The notes beneath the pieces were generated by a model. It was given only the letters and a program-made list of their open reading frames with translations, did no database searches and had not been told where the DNA came from. Shown piece after piece: positions 1-10,839 of a stretch of 64,000 bases of DNA (position 1 is the stretch's first letter; the number at the start of each line of letters is the position of its first letter). This DNA comes from Blasia pusilla. Its lineage: Eukaryota; Marchantiophyta; Marchantiopsida; Blasiales. Location: NCBI GenBank assembly GCA_050084515.1, contig CM114272.1, forward strand, positions 4,278,001 to 4,342,000, read 5' to 3'. The translations under genes were made by a program, and so were the position numbers.

Positions 1-234
1 CAGAGTGGCAGAACATTCTCGCCTCGAGGGAAGGCAGAATCGCTTGACCTTTGCAAGGAGGCAAAGGCAAAATACGAAAGGCTCGTTGGGGCGTACAACT
101 CTCCACCGAAGCCGAGAGCTCCGGTTCCAGACCCACCATTGGTAGTGACTCCATCGTCACTTCCAACGATTCCAAAAATCGGGAGGGCAAGGCCAAAAGT
201 AATTTTGCAAGAGCTCTCGGACGATGACGAGTGA
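1..234 (+). CDS. 3' end of an unidentified reading frame (partial)
   Basis: Frame 1 is open from the first base of the window to a TGA at 232-234, giving a 77-residue C-terminal fragment. The visible part has a basic, lysine-rich stretch, then a proline-rich stretch (PPKPRAPVPDPP), and ends in the acidic tail ELSDDDE. I do not recognise the family. It lies directly upstream of a duplicated block that carries the same palindromic repeat found inside the MULE-like element at 8.9-9.7 kb, so it could be the end of a transposon protein. It could equally be a chance open frame, since 77 codons without a stop is not decisive. Confidence 0.35.
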   Translation, partial: QSGRTFSPRGKAESLDLCKEAKAKYERLVGAYNSPPKPRAPVPDPPLVVTPSSLPTIPKIGRARPKVILQELSDDDE

Positions 235-284
235 GTTCAAAGAACTCAACGACCCAGCTTGACTGCAACGTTTGGAGTAGGGAT

Positions 285-1355
285 TTTTTTTTATGATGAG
301 GCAAAAGATTTCATAGAATAGATCAAATGTACAGTTCTGAGCTTTTTTCGGATGATATAAAGGAGAAGATTTTTTCGAACGATGGTGGTGCTTGTAAAAG
401 TTTGCTGAACATTTTTTATGTCTTTTCAAATGTGATCGTCTATGTACTCCGTGGACTTCTATTTTGCAACCCGTCGGATTTCTCCTGCTTGCAAATTCAC
501 TTTTTGACGACAGCACCTTTTTACCACTTCCAAGCAACCTGTCGGATTCCGACAGGTTTCCTGATCGGACTCTTTCCCTGTTGGTCCAACTTAAGAGGCA
601 GTCTGGCGGGCTTCTTCCCTTGGCACCTTCCCCTCAACTCGTAAAAGCAGGCGTATGCTTCTTTTCTTCTCTCAGACGTGTTGGATTCCTACTACCTATG
701 CGATTGCCATAATGGTATAACCAAGGACGGAGCACATATTGATACTGGATGGGTGTCACATTGCAGAGCGTACAAGGTATACTGCCGAGGAAGGCGGTGG
801 GACTCAAATCAGGTTACATGGGACCGTTATGGTGTACCTAGGGGGGGGCCAAGGCTCTCGAATTCGCCAACATTTTCGATCCTCGTCTACAATCGGCAAG
901 AGGAGCCACTTGTATCCCAGACATTTTTTTTGTATCACCGAGGAGAGTTAGGAGTAAATTTGTAGATGACGAGGCTGAAGAAATCATAGACTAGGTCAAA
1001 TGTACATTTCCGAGGTTCCTTCGGAGGTAATAAAGGACGAGATTTTTTCAACCCATAATGGTGTTTGTAAAAGTTTGCTGGAATATTTTTTGGACTTGTG
1101 GATTGTGTTCTTTTAGCTACTCAGAATTACAATTTTGCAACCCGTATGATTCCGACGGGTTGCAACTTTTTAACCATTTCAGGAAGTCATTGCCGGATTC
1201 ACAGTTGATCGCTTGAGTGATCGGACTCTTTCCCTGCGACACCAACTTCTGACGCATTGTGGCGGGCTTCTTAACTTTTGGCTCGTTCCCCTACATTCGT
1301 CAAACCAGTTGTATGCTTCTTTTCTTGTCTAAGATGTGCATGATTCATACTGTAG
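285..1355. repeat. Tandem duplication, period about 0.66 kb
   Basis: Two diverged direct copies lie at about 290-690 and 960-1355. Matching landmarks are TCAAATGTACA at about 323 and 993, TTTGTAAAAGTTTGCTG at about 394 and 1065, ATCGGACTCTTTCCCTG at about 564 and 1220, and GTATGCTTCTTTTCTT near 650 and 1312. Both copies contain a palindrome of the CAACCCGTCGG / CCGACGGGTTG type. No gene is visible. Small open frames across it are not conserved between the two copies. Confidence 0.75.
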
Positions 1356-2745
1356 TAACGGATTTCTATCAAGAGTTCAACAAGAAGTATCAATTGATCT
1401 GAATTCTTTCCCTTTCAGAATAGGATCTGGATCAGAAATTACATTTAAAGATTTTGAGTTGATTCTGTGTAGTCTATGCATTAACAAAGCATAAGGTGAA
1501 TTTAACAACAGCACCAGACCGAGTGTTTAACGTGTACATTTGAACAGGATTTTAGTTATAAGGAGGTGAACTTCTCCTAAAACAGAATTAAATCGAAGGG
1601 AATGTCAAATTCCAGAGACATGGTAGTACATAAGTATTCTCGACCAGAAGAAGAGACTGCGGTGAGACATATGATCTCCCTCTGCCAAACTCATTCGAAA
1701 CAAAGATGAGCGGAGAAATGATTCTCAATTAATACGTCTGCTCTTTTCTCCTGTTTGAAGATACTGCTATCTATCTCTAACTCCATCCTCAAAGCCATCA
1801 GTAATAAGTGAGACTGATTCCGGAGTTCAAAGAGAAATAATTCTTCATTCCAAGAAGAACAACTAGTATTGATTCTATGGAATAGGTCAGTTTCGTTCTT
1901 CCATGGTCGATCTCGAAAGGTGAGAGTCTTCTGTCACAAGAGCTAGTCTTCCTGTTAAGGATCTGACTATGAAAATGGAAAAAAGACCCTTTCTTCGACT
2001 TCCAGACTATGGTTTCAAGGGGTCGAAAGCTTATACTCCTAACTGTAATTTTGTTTAACTTCTTCCCAAAGCTATCAACCGTTCAACTTCTGCACTGCTC
2101 ACCGGATTAATATCTTCACTAAAAACTGTCACGTAACTGTCAAAAGTAGGAACTCTTGGAAAGGTAAACTTGTGATCCCTCGAACTCAGAATTAATTCCT
2201 AATGATTTAAGGGGGTCCATAACGGAACGTTCCTAGTTTCAAATAGCTTCCACTTTATTCTCATTTCCTAATATGTATTCCCTACTTTTAAATCTAAGTG
2301 AAATATTCCTAACTAAGGGAATTATTGCCGAGAGGTATCTAAACTTGTCTAAAATCTCTACAACTTAAGAAAGGTGTATATCACATAGCTCTCCTCCCAA
2401 ATGTGAAGCGACTCGCAAACTTCAGAAGTTCAAAACACAGCCGAGGCCTTATATCTCAACATTATAAATTTCTGAGAGGAATATTCTCGCGGAATATTAT
2501 CAAGAAATGGAGAGTATTATATAGATAAGGAACCCTGAGGTCAGAATAAATCTCTTGGAATGCCTCGTCATCAATGAAGTAATGATTCAGGTGCCATGAA
2601 AGTTTATAACTCACTGGATTAGAATGAGCTAAAAACTCAGGGTCATTCCGTTCCTGTCACTATTGTTTCCTTAGGGGTTTCAATATGAATTGGATGTTTC
2701 TGAGCCACTGGGATATAGTGATGGTCGTCAGATATTTCTTTCTTT
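1356..2745. other. No recognisable feature
   Basis: AT-leaning sequence without a long open frame, tandem repeat or recognisable RNA. It may include the decayed 3' end or LTR of the Ty3/gypsy relic that starts just to the right and runs on the minus strand, but I could not find matching LTR pairs. Confidence 0.4.
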
Positions 2746-2961
2746 AGTTATCTTAAGAACTGGTATATAAGACTGAGTGTATAAGTGGATAATTTTCTGA
2801 ATGGCATATACAAACCGTTTGCAGAAGAGAGTTTAGACTGCCATCTGAGAACGTGGTGGCCAAGACAGGAACAGAAGGGCCAAGTTTCTTCTTGAGGGAG
2901 GCATTGAGCAAGGAGATCATAGCTGTCCCATCTTGGAGTATACTTGGCCTGGCCATTAATG

Positions 2962-3921
2962 CTTTTCACCTTCTCTTTTCTTCCCTGAGAAGTTTCTGAA
3001 CTAAGGGAAACCGTGTGATCTTCTCAGTCCTCTCCATCATTTGTATCATCATGCTCCCACCCGGTAACCGCATGTTCAAGAACTGTTGACTCATTTTCCT
3101 CGGAGATAGCAGAGAACTGTTGCTCAACAATAGCTGCTCTTCTTTCCAAATGTGATCTACTCGATGCCATTTAGTGGGAGTCCTCATTCAAAGAACACGG
3201 AAGGATAGTATTTTTTCACTCTGGCACCATTGGTCCCGGTAGGTAATTCTTCCCCTTCTATATCAACAAGTTGGAGACTTCCATTCTCCCATATATTAAG
3301 AACTTGATAGGGGCCCATCCACCTGGTATGTAATTTGCCCGAAAACTTGTTAAACCTGTTATCATACAGTAATACCCAATCCTTCGCCTGTATATTCGTA
3401 TGTTTTAACTTCCTGTCATAAGCTTTCTTTCTCTTGGCTTGTTGAAGATAAGTTTCTTTCAGGGCATCATCTCGGTCTTCCTCTACCTGTTCCAATTGTT
3501 GCAGGCGATGCAATTCACTCTCTTCCACCCCGGATCTTCTTTGATTCATAACACGGTAAGTGGGCAGGTCAAACTCAACAGGAATCACTGAGTCCATACC
3601 ATAAGTCAGATAAAAAGGGATTCGCCTTGTAATCTTTTCTGCTGTGCGGTAAGCCCATAAAACTGATGCTAACTTGATATCCCAATCAGTCTTATGTGCA
3701 GACACAATCTTGGTAAGTATCTTATAGAGCAATCTGTTAGCTCTCTCTGTAAGACCATTGGCTTTTGGATTATAGGGTGTAGTTGGGCGGTGTTTAATGA
3801 AGTAAAAACTAGTCAGAGCTTCAATTGTAGAATTAAGAAAGTGGATGCCTCTGTCACTAACCAGCTCTAGAGGACAACCAAACCAATTGATAATGTTGTC
3901 AAAAAGAAAACGGGCTGTTAC
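2962..3921 (-). pseudogene. Ty3/gypsy polyprotein relic: integrase core to C-terminus
   Basis: The frame from 3921 down to 3184 is open and reads as the second half of a plant Ty3/gypsy integrase. It has the second catalytic Asp in ELVSDRGIHFL, the catalytic Glu region NPKANGLTERANRLL, then WAYRT and the usual C-terminal segment GPYQVLNIWENGSLQLVD. It ends at a stop at 3184-3186. A short following frame (3187-2966) and an A/G-rich minus-strand stretch near 2962-2986 resemble the region before a 3' LTR, including a possible polypurine tract. An in-frame TAG at 3922-3924 separates this part from the preceding integrase segment, so the copy is dead. Confidence 0.85.
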
Positions 3922-4192
3922 CTATGCATCATTAGTTCTGAGGGCAATAGCTTCAACCCACTTGGTTGCATAATCTGTAGCGACAAGAATATATCGGTTC
4001 CATTTACGCTTTGTGACGGGTTGGATGGGGCCTACAAAGTCAATGCCCCACTTTTCAAAAGGGGCTAATGGAAGGATGGGTACCAGGGCCACCTCGACAT
4101 TAAAGGCTTTTCCGCGCTTTGGCAAGGATCACAGCTTCTAATGAATAAATGTACATCCTTATGCATGGTCGGCCACCAATATCCTGTATCAC
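3922..4192 (-). pseudogene. Ty3/gypsy polyprotein relic: integrase zinc-binding end and first Asp
   Basis: Read on the minus strand, this begins with the end of the integrase zinc-binding domain (GYWWPTMHKDV, then RSCDPCQ). It continues, after a frame change near 4125, into [17 protein letters not shown] with the first catalytic Asp, and then [15 protein letters not shown]. Integrase normally follows RNase H in this element family, but RNase H is absent here. Similarity to the polyprotein stops at the hairpin at 4193-4234, which marks a rearrangement junction. Confidence 0.85.
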
Positions 4193-4234
4193 GAATTTTG
4201 GCCACTATTGTGTGAACAATAGTGGCCAAAATTC
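4193..4234. repeat. Perfect hairpin at a rearrangement junction
   Basis: The arms GAATTTTGGCCACTATTGT and ACAATAGTGGCCAAAATTC are exact reverse complements over 19 bp, around a loop of only four bases (GTGA). The left arm still belongs to the integrase-coding sequence. To the right of the hairpin the sequence no longer resembles a polyprotein. Confidence 0.85.
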
Positions 4235-5400
4235 AGAAGTAGATGAGGTAGAAATTTCAGGCAGTAGATGCCTTGGAGTAGATGCTTAGGGGGAGGTAGA
4301 TTTGTAGGAAGGTAGGAACCCAGAATGCCAGAGAAGCCCAAGTGGGAAGAGGGCTCTCAACTTCACTTATAAATACTCAGTTGGGTTTTCTTGAAGGCGG
4401 GCATATACATGTTGTTGGCTAGTAGACACTCGATCTCTTGAGCCAAGCTAACCAGCAGAGGTATGTGCTCCCAGATCTAGGTAGTGTGTAGTGTGCTTGA
4501 AGGGGGCTGAGACTAAGAAGGTCTCCCCATGTACTGATGATTTTGTGATACATGAAGGTAGCCCTGTGAAATGAGTTCACTCACGCCTCAGATCTCGAGT
4601 ATGTGCATGATTGAGTGATGAGTTGGGGGGCTTGATGAAGGGAGATTCTTGGAGCTGATTCAACTAATCATTCAAAAGTGTAGTGAGTGGACAAGAGGCT
4701 ATACCAGTTGAGGGGAGGCAAGCTTGGGTTCCAAGATTTTGCTCCACCAAGGTGTGCTTGGAAAGCTTGTTGTTCTGCCCACCTGAGCTTGGCCTTTGAT
4801 ACCAATCACTGATTACTTCCAAGGTGTGACAACCTGGACTTCCAGGTCTGGTAAGTGATAAGAGTTAGTGAGTGGAGAGAGAGAGAGAGAGGGTCATGCT
4901 TGAGCTCCCCCATAGGTAGAAGACCATGGGCTCAGCCTATTAAGTCTCCTACTACCTGAACAAGAAGGGAGAACAAAAGATCAGCAAGGTAAGAGGAGAA
5001 GAAGAAGGTGATTGCACTACCTGATCGGTTAGGAGTTGGGTGCACTTTAGAGGATGTCCTTGGTACATTCAACTAGTCCAAGGCAGAACATTGGAGGACC
5101 TTATGCTGTCCTGGTCATTCTTGACTGTGATTTCTAAGTAGAGTGTGCTTGTTGGGTTCCACTGGCCACTCCACTCAAAGCACTCAAGAGAAAGGAAGGA
5201 GTTTTGGGTTAGTAGGGTGAGGACAAGATTGTGATACTGAAGTGGAGAGAGTTTCTCCAGCCTCTTAAGGTAAAGAGGTGGGGTTTCTTTTATGAGTACA
5301 TCTTGTAGATCTGATCTTTTGATCTGGCCCTAAGCTCTTACATGGGACCGAACTGGTGGAACTAGCAACATTTTCACCTGGGTTGTGTGCTGGCCATGTA
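4235..5400. mobile_element. Foreign ~1.2-kb segment inside the Ty3/gypsy relic
   Basis: This stretch lies between the reverse transcriptase and integrase halves of one polyprotein, where RNase H should be. It has no coding match. It is G-rich on the plus strand near 4240-4320, has a GA microsatellite near 4873-4890, and contains a short inverted motif in TGTGACAACCTGGACTTCCAGGTC near 4826. The last motif resembles the start of some plant LTRs, so part may be a solo or partial LTR. I could not define its ends or a target-site duplication. Confidence 0.45.
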
Positions 5401-6486
5401 TTACCTGGTGAGACACTCAGCATCCTTCCTTAATAACTGAGTTAGACTGGCGGCAGTCCGAGAGTAGTCCTTAACAAAATGCTTGTAGTACCTCGTAGAG
5501 CCAAGGAATCCTCCTAATTCCTTCAGATTTGTTGGGATTTCTAGAGCCAATATAACGGAAATTTTATCAGAATCTACCTCGATACCTTGTTTGGAAATCT
5601 TATGGCCCAATAATATACCTTCTGTCATCGCTAAGAAACATTTTTCTGCTTGTAGGGACAGGCTTGCCCATCGGCATCGTTCAAAGGTTTTTTGGAGGTG
5701 TTCAATATGATTTTCTGTTTGTCCATATACACAGAAGTCATCGATGAAAATCTCCATATAATCTCTTAAGAAGTCTTTAAATATGATCATCATTGTTCGT
5801 TGAAAAGTGGCTGGTGCATTGCAGAGTCCAAAAGGCATCCGGTTGAATGCAAATGTCCCCCAGTCGGTTGTAAAGGTGGTCTTGCTCTGGTCCTCCTTCC
5901 TAATGTGAATCTGATTATAACCTGCATATCCATCTAAGAAAGAGAATCTCTCACTACCTGCTACTTTATCCAGAATCATATCAGTAAACGGCAAAGGATG
6001 ATGGTCTTTTCTGGTAGCAGCATTGAGCTTCCTACAATCTTGGCACAACCGGATCCTATATTCTCCATTGGGACCTGGGGGTTTAGGAGCCACTACTATT
6101 GGGGACATCCACTCACTAGATAGGACAAGATATATGAAGCCTGCCTCTAGGAGTTTATCCAGCTCCTTCTTCACTAAGGAAGAAGATTTGGGATTTAACC
6201 TATACTATCTCTGCCTTACTGGAACACCTCCTTCTAATAAATCGATTCGATGTTCTGCTATTTGAATCAGAATCCCTTTCAGATCTTTGTGAGATTTAGC
6301 AAAAACGTCTTCAAATTCAGTCAAGAGGTCAGCATACAGCTGCCTCTCCTGATTCTGTATGGTTACACTCATATTAAAATTTTTACCTCCCTTCATCACT
6401 AAGGGAGAATATTGTTCTAATCTAAACATCCGCTCAGACATACTCTTCGTCTCTTCGAAGTAGGATTGGCTGGTTCCCAATCCCAC
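5401..6486 (-). pseudogene. Ty3/gypsy polyprotein relic: reverse transcriptase
   Basis: From 6486 the frame reads the segment that precedes reverse transcriptase (FEDVFAKSHKDLKGI, then AEHRIDLLEGGVPVRQR). It meets an in-frame TAG at 6205-6207 and continues in the same frame into the RT domain. Visible RT motifs are KKELDKLLEAGFI, the CQDCRKLNAATRKDHHPLP block, FSFLDGYAGYNQI, FAFNRMPFGLCNAPATFQR, the catalytic FIDDF box (a YxDD variant usual in plant Ty3 elements), and FLGSTRYYKHFVKDYS near the thumb. It stops at 5401, just before RNase H would begin. This enzyme copies retrotransposon RNA into DNA. This copy cannot work because of the stop and the missing RNase H. Confidence 0.92.
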
Positions 6487-6823
6487 TTCTACATTTTTAC
6501 TATTCAGTGGTTGCTACTTCAGCTGCTTGGAGCCGACCGGTTCTTCCTCGGGATCAGTCGCTTCCCCGAGCTCCTGGGGTTGAGTCTGTTCAGCTCCTAT
6601 TTGGATCGTCATCTTTGTCTGATTCTTTGAAATAGGAGAGTTTTCTGTCCGAAATCGCTGTCCGAGATCCCCCCTCCTGTGAACCTGCCTGATTGCTAAT
6701 CCCCCCTGCAAGAGTACTAGTCTCTTCGACACATGTCCCTGCAAAAAGAGAGGTTGGCATCGTACCAATGCGCATCCGGGTGGTCCTCCAACAAAAATAC
6801 CCATAAGCACTGCTTTTGTAGAC
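6487..6823 (-). pseudogene. Upstream polyprotein part of the Ty3/gypsy relic (unassigned)
   Basis: Short minus-strand frames precede the RT frame, including one of 98 codons (6810-6514) with a Gln/Glu-rich end. By position this should be the linker between gag/protease and RT. I see no gag zinc knuckle (CCHC) and no clear aspartic-protease DSGA or DTGA motif, so the element is probably truncated here by the MULE-like element that begins near 7.0 kb. Confidence 0.4.
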
Positions 6824-7039
6824 CGATACAGGTAATGTTAACTTAGGCTCACATGGAAAGTGATGGAAAAATGTTTGTAGTGGTCTTATGATGTCTACTT
6901 TTTTTTCGCCCCCTGGAAAAAGGAGGTTTCTTTAGGGCCAAATGTGGACCACTACCTACTCTCTTCTAAAGATTTCATGAATTTGAAAGCAAACAAAATT
7001 TTCAAATATGTCAAAAAGTTTTGAAGAGAAGAGGCGGAT

Positions 7040-8864
7040 TTGGCTATTTTTTTTGAAGAGAGACTCTCCTCTCTTCCTCTCTTCCTCTCCTCTCTTACTC
7101 TCTCCTGCCAGTATACCAGCCCCCTAAAAATTGGTCGATACAGAGTTTATGGCTTGCCTCTAAATTCCTCTGTTTTCCAAGTAGACGGTCCGGAATTTCG
7201 TAGTGCACAAAGCTCTATGTTTGCCACTCCAAGCTCAATAGATCCGGCCTTGATTCCAAATTCACACGTTTGTAACAATGTTGTACTTCCTGAAGATATT
7301 CCGGATATCGTCAACCTTAGTGAAACTGTCGGACACCAACCGGGTCCTTTGTCTGCCTACTTGTTCCTCTTGCGAGTATCAGGCAATAGTTTGTTGTCGT
7401 CTCTGCCCTTTAAAATTTTCAAGCACATTCTTGTCGATGAGCTGCCGCCCACGTACGATGTTAATTGCATTTTTTAGTTGCCTCCACTTGCTGGTCCTGC
7501 TCAAAAGAAAGATGGAGGATGCTTGAAGGGTATGGACAAAAAGTCTGATTGTCATCAATGGTGCAGGCTTCAACACACTAGTGCTTCAATTCTAGATGGT
7601 CCTTGGATTGTTTCTCGCCGCCAATGCGTTGGAGCCCTCGAGTGTAGAAGTCCAGCATGCCCATATCTAGAGCGCAATGGGGGAGTCAATGCGTCACAAT
7701 TCCCCCTAAGAATGCTGAAACTCCATATGAGGTTGGTGCAACCATACCGCCGGGAGGCCATCGATGTCCTCATTGTCAGGCATCCCCTTTCTGCGTTGGA
7801 GTGTGTCTTGCAAACATATTTTTCATTGTCCATGACTTCAATTCTACGTGAGAGTACACAAGGCTTGTAGTTCATGGTGGCTTCCACATTCATCCTGTTA
7901 CCGGTGCAATTCACACACACATCAAGGAGGATGTAGCAAAGAAAGTGGCCGAGATATATAGAAACTCTCCGGGATCAAATCCCGGAGTGATCAAATTAAC
8001 AACAGCATCAAAATTTGTGAACAACTACTTGGAATCCCTGGGCAGGGCGAGATCACGGCTGTTGAGGAGAAACAACTCTGGGAAAATCTTGCTTTCCTCG
8101 CTGATCCAAAATGCTTCCGGAATTTGCTGCGTCAAATATGGGTACTGGATGGAAAGACGTCCGAAATGGATGTCATTGCCAGAACCAAGGCCAACTTGAG
8201 ATTTCCATTTATTCAGAGATGGCAGTTCGTGGGCCAGGGAGGCAAAGGATCCAAGGCTTGTATCTTCAAAATGTCAACGACAGGGCCATCGAGTGGCCTC
8301 GATCTTAAAGATCGAATGAGGGAAGGGGAAGATCTTTACGACAATCGGGTAAGCTTTGATATTTGCTACAGAGTGCTTAATGGATGGTTGACTATGGGTG
8401 CTCACGTTTATGACCATGTGGAGAAGGGACTCAAAACTATATTTGTCTGTGAGATAAAAGCAGAAGACGTTGGCAGTTTGAAGATGTGTTGGCTACTCTT
8501 ATTGGAGGTGGTGAAGGAAAACAAAAGGCCACCTTCGGAAATTTATGGATTCATGGCGGAAAATACACAACCTGGGTGGATTGCTATTAGGGAAGTGTTC
8601 TGGAGTGGAGAGGTTCAACCAGAGAGGGAAAGGTCGGATGCTTTCCATTGGCAAGAGTCTGTGAACCAGTACACCAAATCTTGCATCAAGGAGAATAAGA
8701 GGACAAAGCATGTCACTCTACTCCAACGTACAAAGAGTTGTGCTCTTGGCTCAGTTGGTGGACTGTATGAGACAATGGGGAAACTTCATACGGCAGGTGA
8801 GTTTTGTATCTCGTCCTGTCGAGCTCATGTTGAGAATTGTTTGAAAACTTGCAACTCAAGTTGA
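7040..8864 (+). pseudogene. MULE-like DDE transposase relic, N-terminal and catalytic part
   Basis: Several plus-strand frames add up to one transposase-like protein. In order they are a Cys-containing part (CRSPACPY near 7640, CPHCQ near 7770), a stretch HGGFHIHPVTGAIHTH near 7870-7920, a helical stretch KEDVAKKVAEIYRN, and the core frame 8124-8864 (246 codons). The core contains RFPFIQRWQFVGQGGKGSK, FKMSTTGPSSGLDL, an acidic block GFMAENTQPGWIAIREVF and an FHWQESVNQYTK block. The order resembles the catalytic region of MULE-related transposases, with the FMA-acid motif followed later by the H-W segment. Where I would expect Asp in the FMA motif the sequence has Glu. In-frame stops (for example near 7476) and frameshifts show that it is decayed. 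The family assignment comes from remembered pattern and has not been searched. Confidence 0.65.
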
Positions 8865-8907
8865 GAAGCGTGGGCACTAAAGGGATTTCAAACCAAAGAA
8901 ACCAAGT

Positions 8908-9735
8908 AACTCGTCGGATGCGACGGGTTTCCTGAGTGTGCAACCAGTCGGAAACCAACGGGTTGCATCAAGAATGTTTGCGACATGATGCACGAGGAAT
9001 GTTTGTGCAACCCGTCAGAACCCAACTAGTTGCATGAGTGTGCAGCCTGTCGAATCCTGATGGGTTGCAAGTTGCATGTATACAAGGCTTGCAAATAGTT
9101 CAACCCGGATGGGTTGCAAGCTGCAAGGCTGCGAGTTAACTCGGTTTGCAACCCATCAGATTCCGACAAGTTGCGTCTGCCTGCAACCTGTGGAATTCCG
9201 GCTAGTTGCGTCTGTATGCAACTCCTCGTATTTAGACAGATTGCGACTGTCTCTAAGTCGCATCCTAACACGTTGCATCAGTTCAAGTTAACTACAACCC
9301 GTCAAATTCCAATAGTTGCAAAGCTTCGTGTATGGAGACTTCTTGCAAGCCAACGGAATCCGACAGGTTGCACAAGGAGTTTCGAGACCGGACCGGCTTG
9401 CTTCTCACAACCCGTCCGATTCTGACGGGTTGTAGTAGCAGGTTCTTGGGTGCTAGGTTACCGTAAAAGGTTACTGGGATATTTCACGGATGTCTCCGAC
9501 TTGCAACCCGTTTCAAGTCGGAGGTTCGAAAATCCATGTGCGATTCATCGGATTCCGATGACTTGCACTTAGATCTTCCAGCCCGGAGTGGCCAAAGTTA
9601 CTTTCAACTCGTCTGAATCCGACAGGTTGCAGTAGGTGGTTTTTGGGTGTTGTAACATGTCATAAACCGACGGGTCGCAGAGTCATTCATGGGATGCCTC
9701 CGACTTGCAACCCGTCTAGTTCTGACAGGTAGCTT
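8908..9735. repeat. Array of about 17 degenerate palindromes
   Basis: Roughly every 45 bp there is a copy of an inverted-repeat unit whose arms are close to CAACCCGTCGG and CCGACGGGTTG, separated by two to four bases, usually ATT. Clear copies start near 8908, 8940, 9003, 9042, 9149, 9183, 9342, 9407, 9536, 9605 and 9699. Others are weaker. Isolated copies lie at about 468, 533, 1137 and 11465. Each unit could fold into a hairpin as DNA or RNA. The array sits inside the MULE-like element, between its transposase core and its C-terminal part. Arms are diverged between units and often within a unit. Confidence 0.85.
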
Positions 9736-9803
9736 TTTTCTTTGCTCATGGAGCTATTTTAGTTCCCTTCTCACATTTCCGTTGATGCAGGAATTGAACA
9801 TTC

Positions 9804-10556
9804 ATGAAAATGCCCTCTGCCCCAACACAAGTGGAGGAGAAAGTGTTCATTCCTCCTAGAGGTCATCACAAGCATGCCAAAGAATTTCACTTGTGGAGGC
9901 ATGCCAACAAGACTAGGCAAGAGCAATGCTACAATCTGCAGCATCCCATATCTTCCTCACAAAAGGCATAACAAAAGGAAGGGGATCTTCGATTTACGAG
10001 CTATGTCAAGGCGGCTGTGAGATCTGGTGCTGAGAAACTCTATGTGGAAACCTTCAATCGGTGCGTAACAAGAACTCCCCTCGAGCAAGATGTACACATT
10101 GGTGGGGATATTCGTGGGCGTGTTTCAAGATATTCCATACAAATGGTGGTAGAGCAGTCCAAGCGAGTCTCATAGAGACCATATAAGTATCTTGACTTCA
10201 AGAAAGTGAAGAGGCAACATCGAGGAACGAACCCGGTGATTGATTTGGATGAAGAAATTATGCCGCCCAGGTATTTAGAGACCTCGGATTGCTCCCAAAT
10301 TTGTGATGTAGTAACTTCTCCAAAATTTGTGAATGTTTTATTTCAAAAGCCCTCCGTTGCTAGAATTTTGCAACATCTGGTCGCTGGGGTGGTTCAACAC
10401 TATGGGATTCCGGTCATTGAGGTGGATTACAACCTCAAAAGGGGACATATATCTCGGAGCACTCCTAGACGTGGACCCACTTGCAGGGCAGGATCTGATG
10501 GCATTAGGAGAGCATGCGGCACTTTCCTAAATAAGAACTGTACAAGGACTAGATGA
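9804..10556 (+). pseudogene. Unidentified coding relic inside the MULE-like element
   Basis: A run starting with ATG at 9804 (MPSAPTQVEEKVFIPPRGH) stays in frame across at least two stops (near 9970 and 10173). It includes RFTSYVKAAVRSGAEKLYVE, a block ending KVKRQHRGTNPVIDLDEEI, and LVAGVVQHYGIPVIEVDYN. A possible 3' splice site (GATGCAG) lies just before it, near 9790. I do not recognise the domain. Its position between the transposase core and the SWIM-like end suggests either the middle of the transposase or a second protein of the element. Confidence 0.45.
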
Positions 10557-10839
10557 CCACTGCCTGGATTTTGGGGACTCAAAACCTTTGATCGTTTCAC
10601 GAGGACTAGGGATCAATTGACGCACTTCTTTTGCCCAAATGAATCTTGCGCTTTCCGAAAGTCTTATTGGGCTATCATTGGAGCTCCAAGGAATACCCCC
10701 ACGATTTGGCCCATTGCCGTAGGTACAAATTGCACTCAGGACGAAGTGGACAATCTTAGAAGTGCCAGTTTCAGACTCGTAGACGGAGGAAGCTCGGAGC
10801 ATGTTCACATCACAGAGATCTTCGTATTTTGTATTCAAC

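Noticed and set aside
8908-9735. Regularly spaced palindromes resembling a CRISPR array
   Set aside because: The context is a eukaryotic transposon, units are diverged from each other, intervals vary, and there are no unique spacers of constant length.
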